A stretch of 64,000 nt of DNA from assembly GCF_000303155.1 (NCBI RefSeq), contig NC_018719.1:1736001-1800000 (forward strand), given 5' to 3'. The position numbers and the translations under genes are program-made. How positions within the stretch are numbered: position 1 is the first letter of the stretch; the number at the start of each line of letters is the position of its first letter. This document shows, piece after piece, positions 61,424-64,000 of this stretch. Origin of the DNA: Candidatus Nitrososphaera gargensis Ga9.2. Lineage in GTDB: Archaea; Thermoproteota; Nitrososphaeria; Nitrososphaerales; Nitrososphaeraceae. Below the pieces are notes generated by a model. It did not search any database. It saw only the letters and a list, made by a program, of their open reading frames with translations, and was not told the DNA's origin.

Positions 61424-62744
61424 ACTTGAACAACTTGGCTACTATTTTCATCAGCTCTTCGCTTTCACCTTCCTCTGTCACCTTTCTAAGGTTGTTCATG
61501 GGAGTCGAAAGGATGCCCTCGACAATAGCGTACGAAAGCTGTTCCACGATCTTGGTTTCTTCTGGCCCAAGCTTTTTGCCAAGCATCGCCAGCGCCTTTT
61601 TCAATTCGCGCTCCCTTATTGTATCGACGTTCTTGAACACTGATACGACTACCGGCTCGGCCTTCATCCTCTTCATCATCATATCGACCGACTTCATTTC
61701 GTCTTCGATCAGCTTTTCTGCCGAACTTATCTCCTTCATGCGGGAGCGCATGTTCTTGCCAACAAGCTCTGCAATCTGGTCCATGTTTACGAGCTTGACG
61801 CCGTGGATAGTCGCGACCTTTTCATCGACCGTCCTCGGGTTCGAAAGGTCAAAGATCATCATGCCTTGGCGCCTGTTGTTCTTCATGGCGTTCTCTATCC
61901 TGTTAAAAGTAAGAAGGCGGTACGGCGCAACAGTGGCAGTGAATATCAAGTCGACCTTGCGCAGCATTTCCAGCGCGCTGTCAAACGGGATTGGGGTTCC
62001 AGCGACCGTCTCGGCAAATGACCGGGCCCTTTCGGGAGCCCTGCTTGTAACCATAAAGTTGACATTGCGCTTTTTGAGCACCTTTGCCACAAGGCTTGCC
62101 GCCTCGCCAGTGCCTATCAGCATTATTGTCTTGCTCTTTAGGTCGTCAAAGTATTCCTCGGCAAGGTTCACCGCTACAGAGGCGATTGAAACGTTGCCCC
62201 TGTTGATGCCAGTAGCAGTCCTGACCCTGCTTCCAACCTTGAGTGCCCTGTCAAATATCAGAGACAGGTTTGCGCTTGCATAGCGGCCAGAGCGGGAGAA
62301 TTCTACAGCGCGCCTTACTTGGCCCAGTATCTGATCCTCGCCCACTACAAGCGAGTCAAGCCCTGACGTAAGCTTCATCAGGTGCATTACCGCTTCTCTG
62401 CCCCTGCTGACTTCGACGTTTGCAAAGTCCTTTTCTGGCAGCCCGACGGCTGAGGCCCACTCCTCAAGCAGCCTGCCCTCGTCTGGATTCTTGGACGCTG
62501 CAAACACTTCGATCCTGTTGCACGTCTGCAGGATTACACACTCTTCAAAGCCTGCCTTTTTCAGGAAAGCCTTGTGCGCGCCATCAATATCCTTGAATGT
62601 AAATTTTTCAAGTAGGTGGATGGGCGCATTGCGATAAGTGACGCGTGCATTGACGATATGAACTGGCGCGACTGTTGGTGATGATGTTGGTGATGGTGCG
62701 GCCTTGATAGCTGCCGTCGTCATTTTGTGCTTTTCCTCTCCCAT
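61401..62744 (-). CDS. hemA: glutamyl-tRNA reductase
   Basis: 447 residues. First committed step of tetrapyrrole synthesis by the C5 route. Catalytic Cys in ILQTCNRIEVFA, dimer-domain contact SGLDSLVVGEDQILGQVRRA, NADPH site IMLIGTGEAASLVAKVL and a helical dimerisation domain at the end. It overlaps both neighbours (25 bases with the upstream dehydrogenase gene, 23 with hemB). The N-terminus has a 25-residue Ala/Pro/Thr extension. Confidence 0.95.
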   Translation of the reverse strand: MGEEKHKMTTAAIKAAPSPTSSPTVAPVHIVNARVTYRNAPIHLLEKFTFKDIDGAHKAFLKKAGFEECVILQTCNRIEVFAASKNPDEGRLLEEWASAVGLPEKDFANVEVSRGREAVMHLMKLTSGLDSLVVGEDQILGQVRRAVEFSRSGRYASANLSLIFDRALKVGSRVRTATGINRGNVSIASVAVNLAEEYFDDLKSKTIMLIGTGEAASLVAKVLKKRNVNFMVTSRAPERARSFAETVAGTPIPFDSALEMLRKVDLIFTATVAPYRLLTFNRIENAMKNNRRQGMMIFDLSNPRTVDEKVATIHGVKLVNMDQIAELVGKNMRSRMKEISSAEKLIEDEMKSVDMMMKRMKAEPVVVSVFKNVDTIRERELKKALAMLGKKLGPEETKIVEQLSYAIVEGILSTPMNNLRKVTEEGESEELMKIVAKLFKYEEKQQQ

Positions 62745-63397
62745 TTTTGCAACAGCTCTAGCGTCGCGCTTTTAGCATCTTCAATCCTGTCTTCCTTAAT
62801 AAGGTTCTGGATTCGCTTGTCCTTTATCAAAGAATAGAGAAACTCCTTGCGCTCTCCCACGGTCTTGATCCTTGGCCGCGCGGCCTGCCTAGCAAACTCT
62901 TGCAGTTTTGCGTTCTCGATGTCTGCCTTTTTGATTATCCTGCGCAGCACCCGCTCAGCCCTGATCCTCACCTTGCGCGCCATTATGGGGCTCTTGCCAG
63001 AGGTAGAGATCGCGACCTGCATCACGCCTTCAATGTTGACAATGGAAGCGTAGGAAAAGTCGCTGACCTCGGGATCGTCTGCAGCATAGACGAACGCGCC
63101 CATTGACCTACCTTTTTCAACTATCATGCGGTTCAGCTCGCGGTCGTTGGTCGCCGCAAGCACCAGAAACACGTTGTCGTCGCTGTAATTATCCAGAATC
63201 TTGGCGTCGCAGAGCTTTGCCTTGACAAGCTCGATCTTGCCAAGCGCCGCCTGGTCTGATAGAAAGCGGTTAACCCTGTTGCTGATCACGATTATCTTGC
63301 AGCCCTGCCCAAGCAGGCCGCGTACCTTTCTGACGCCCTCTGTCCCGCCGCCTATCACTATGGCGCGCTTGCCCTTGACGTTCAGATCAACAATCAA
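62720..63397 (-). CDS. precorrin-2 dehydrogenase / sirohydrochlorin ferrochelatase-like protein
   Basis: 225 residues, Met8p/CysG-N type. RAIVIGGGTEGVRKVRGLLGQGCKIIVIS is the NAD-binding Rossmann fold, VFLVLAATNDRELNRMIVEKG and the YAADDPEVSDFSYASI loop carry the catalytic Asp, and a helical dimer domain ends it. It makes sirohydrochlorin from precorrin-2 and leads to sirohaem or, in archaea, also to haem via the sirohaem branch. First gene of the haem cluster; 25-base overlap with hemA. Confidence 0.88.
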   Translation of the reverse strand: MIVDLNVKGKRAIVIGGGTEGVRKVRGLLGQGCKIIVISNRVNRFLSDQAALGKIELVKAKLCDAKILDNYSDDNVFLVLAATNDRELNRMIVEKGRSMGAFVYAADDPEVSDFSYASIVNIEGVMQVAISTSGKSPIMARKVRIRAERVLRRIIKKADIENAKLQEFARQAARPRIKTVGERKEFLYSLIKDKRIQNLIKEDRIEDAKSATLELLQKWERKSTK

Positions 63398-63479
63398 TAC
63401 TATATAACACCGGCCAGAGAGACAGTGGAATTTTCCTACTTTTCTTTATTTAATCGTTCAGTTAGGGTGCAGGAATTGC

Positions 63480-63995
63480 CTAGTGCGCAATCTTTTTGAG
63501 GTAGTTTGCGTCAACAGTTACCGGTATCTGGTAAGGCGAATCGAGCAGAACTACTGTCGCCTCCTGCCTCTCATAGTCGACTCTAGTTATCTTGGCCTTC
63601 ATGGACTTGAACGGGCCGGCAATGACTTCGACCGTGTCATCAACGTTAAGCTCTGACACCATCGGCTTTTTCACCAGGTACCCTTCGATATCCTTGAACG
63701 GCAGGTCGCCCCTTATCTGGCCACGGACGTGCCTTATCCCTGCAAGCGCTTCGTATGCTACGTTAGAGTCCGGAGCCTCGACAATGATGTAACCCTTAAA
63801 GCTGTCAAGCACCATGACCGAGCGGATCCCTATCTTTTTGGCGTTCACCCTTACCTGAATCTGGCCTGCCACGACACGCTCCTGTCCGCCTGTCGTGCGT
63901 ATGGCAAAGAACTTGGAGTCGCTTGCTGGCGCCGCCTGTTCTGCTGGCGCAGGCGCCGGAGAGGCTGCCGCTGATTCGGCTGTTGTTGTTGGCAT
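63480..63995 (-). CDS. spt5: transcription elongation factor Spt5 (NusG homologue)
   Basis: 171 residues. After a 28-residue Ala/Pro/Thr tail comes the NGN domain (FFAIRTTGGQERVVAGQIQVRV, then SFKGYIIVEAPDSNVAYEALAG) and a C-terminal KOW domain (VDDTVEVIAGPFKSMKAKITRVD). Together with Spt4 it binds the clamp of RNA polymerase and promotes processivity. ATG at 63995; the gene is complete. The next gene upstream lies beyond the window edge. Confidence 0.93.
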   Translation of the reverse strand: MPTTTAESAAASPAPAPAEQAAPASDSKFFAIRTTGGQERVVAGQIQVRVNAKKIGIRSVMVLDSFKGYIIVEAPDSNVAYEALAGIRHVRGQIRGDLPFKDIEGYLVKKPMVSELNVDDTVEVIAGPFKSMKAKITRVDYERQEATVVLLDSPYQIPVTVDANYLKKIAH

Positions 63996-64000
63996 TTGCT

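Overview
The window looks like chromosomal DNA of an ammonia-oxidising archaeon of the Nitrososphaera type (Nitrososphaerota, group I.1b). This rests on gene content and style: a CdvA-like division protein, an L37e/LSm ribosomal-RNA-processing pair, Spt5, archaeal haem-pathway genes, intron-bearing tRNA-Leu genes, many leaderless starts about 25 bases downstream of a TATA box, frequent GTG/TTG starts, and many small zinc-ribbon and membrane-anchored winged-helix proteins. The genus is an inference and was not checked against any database.

Layout. 1-5.1 kb: end of a zinc alcohol dehydrogenase, a wrecked LamG surface-protein gene, an LsrF-like aldolase and a nonsense-mutated PPOX gene. 5.2-10.2 kb: branched-chain amino acid operon ilvB-ilvN-leuA-leuB, preceded by a candidate Val/Leu-rich leader peptide and hairpin. 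10.2-17.3 kb: membrane regulators, a SIMPL protein, then carA-carB; the 5' end of carB is disrupted. 17.3-21.2 kb: a decayed accessory region bounded by a tRNA 3' fragment and containing an integrase remnant, followed by AT-rich DNA and a 109-bp structured repeat. 21.2-29.8 kb: phosphoesterase, KGG-repeat protein, purD, a folate C1 pair (fthC, folD), lipid kinase, rpl37e-lsm, a creatininase-family gene and purU. 29.9-36.9 kb: a complete 6.9-kb cargo transposon with perfect 53-bp inverted ends and an 8-bp target duplication, carrying a single-chain restriction-modification-like enzyme, an IS6-like SWIM transposase, an AbrB regulator and a two-gene nuclease module. 37-46 kb: frameshifted secreted genes, a transposase remnant, a cupredoxin, three tRNAs, the inverted second copy of the 109-bp repeat, a PAC2 protein, an OB-fold protein and a PepSY pseudogene. 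46-64 kb: mostly intact core genes: acetyl-CoA synthetase, CdvA, a ThyX-like protein, a phasin-like protein, a ferredoxin, a GT2 glycosyltransferase, a winged-helix/AAA pair, tRNA-Gly, hemB-hemA-precorrin-2 dehydrogenase and spt5.

How the parts work together. The ilv-leu block is an almost complete valine/leucine module. The haem genes run from glutamyl-tRNA to porphobilinogen with the sirohaem-branch dehydrogenase. purD, purU, fthC and folD link purine synthesis with tetrahydrofolate one-carbon chemistry. The transposon looks like a self-moving defence island.

The two most interesting items are (i) the ilvB leader, where a leaderless 19-codon reading frame ending in seven Val/Leu codons of ten is followed at once by a hairpin whose loop can pair with those same codons, and (ii) the cargo transposon with its unfamiliar nuclease/partner pair. 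At least seven genes are broken by one or a few lesions each, so either pseudogene formation or sequence error is unusually frequent here.
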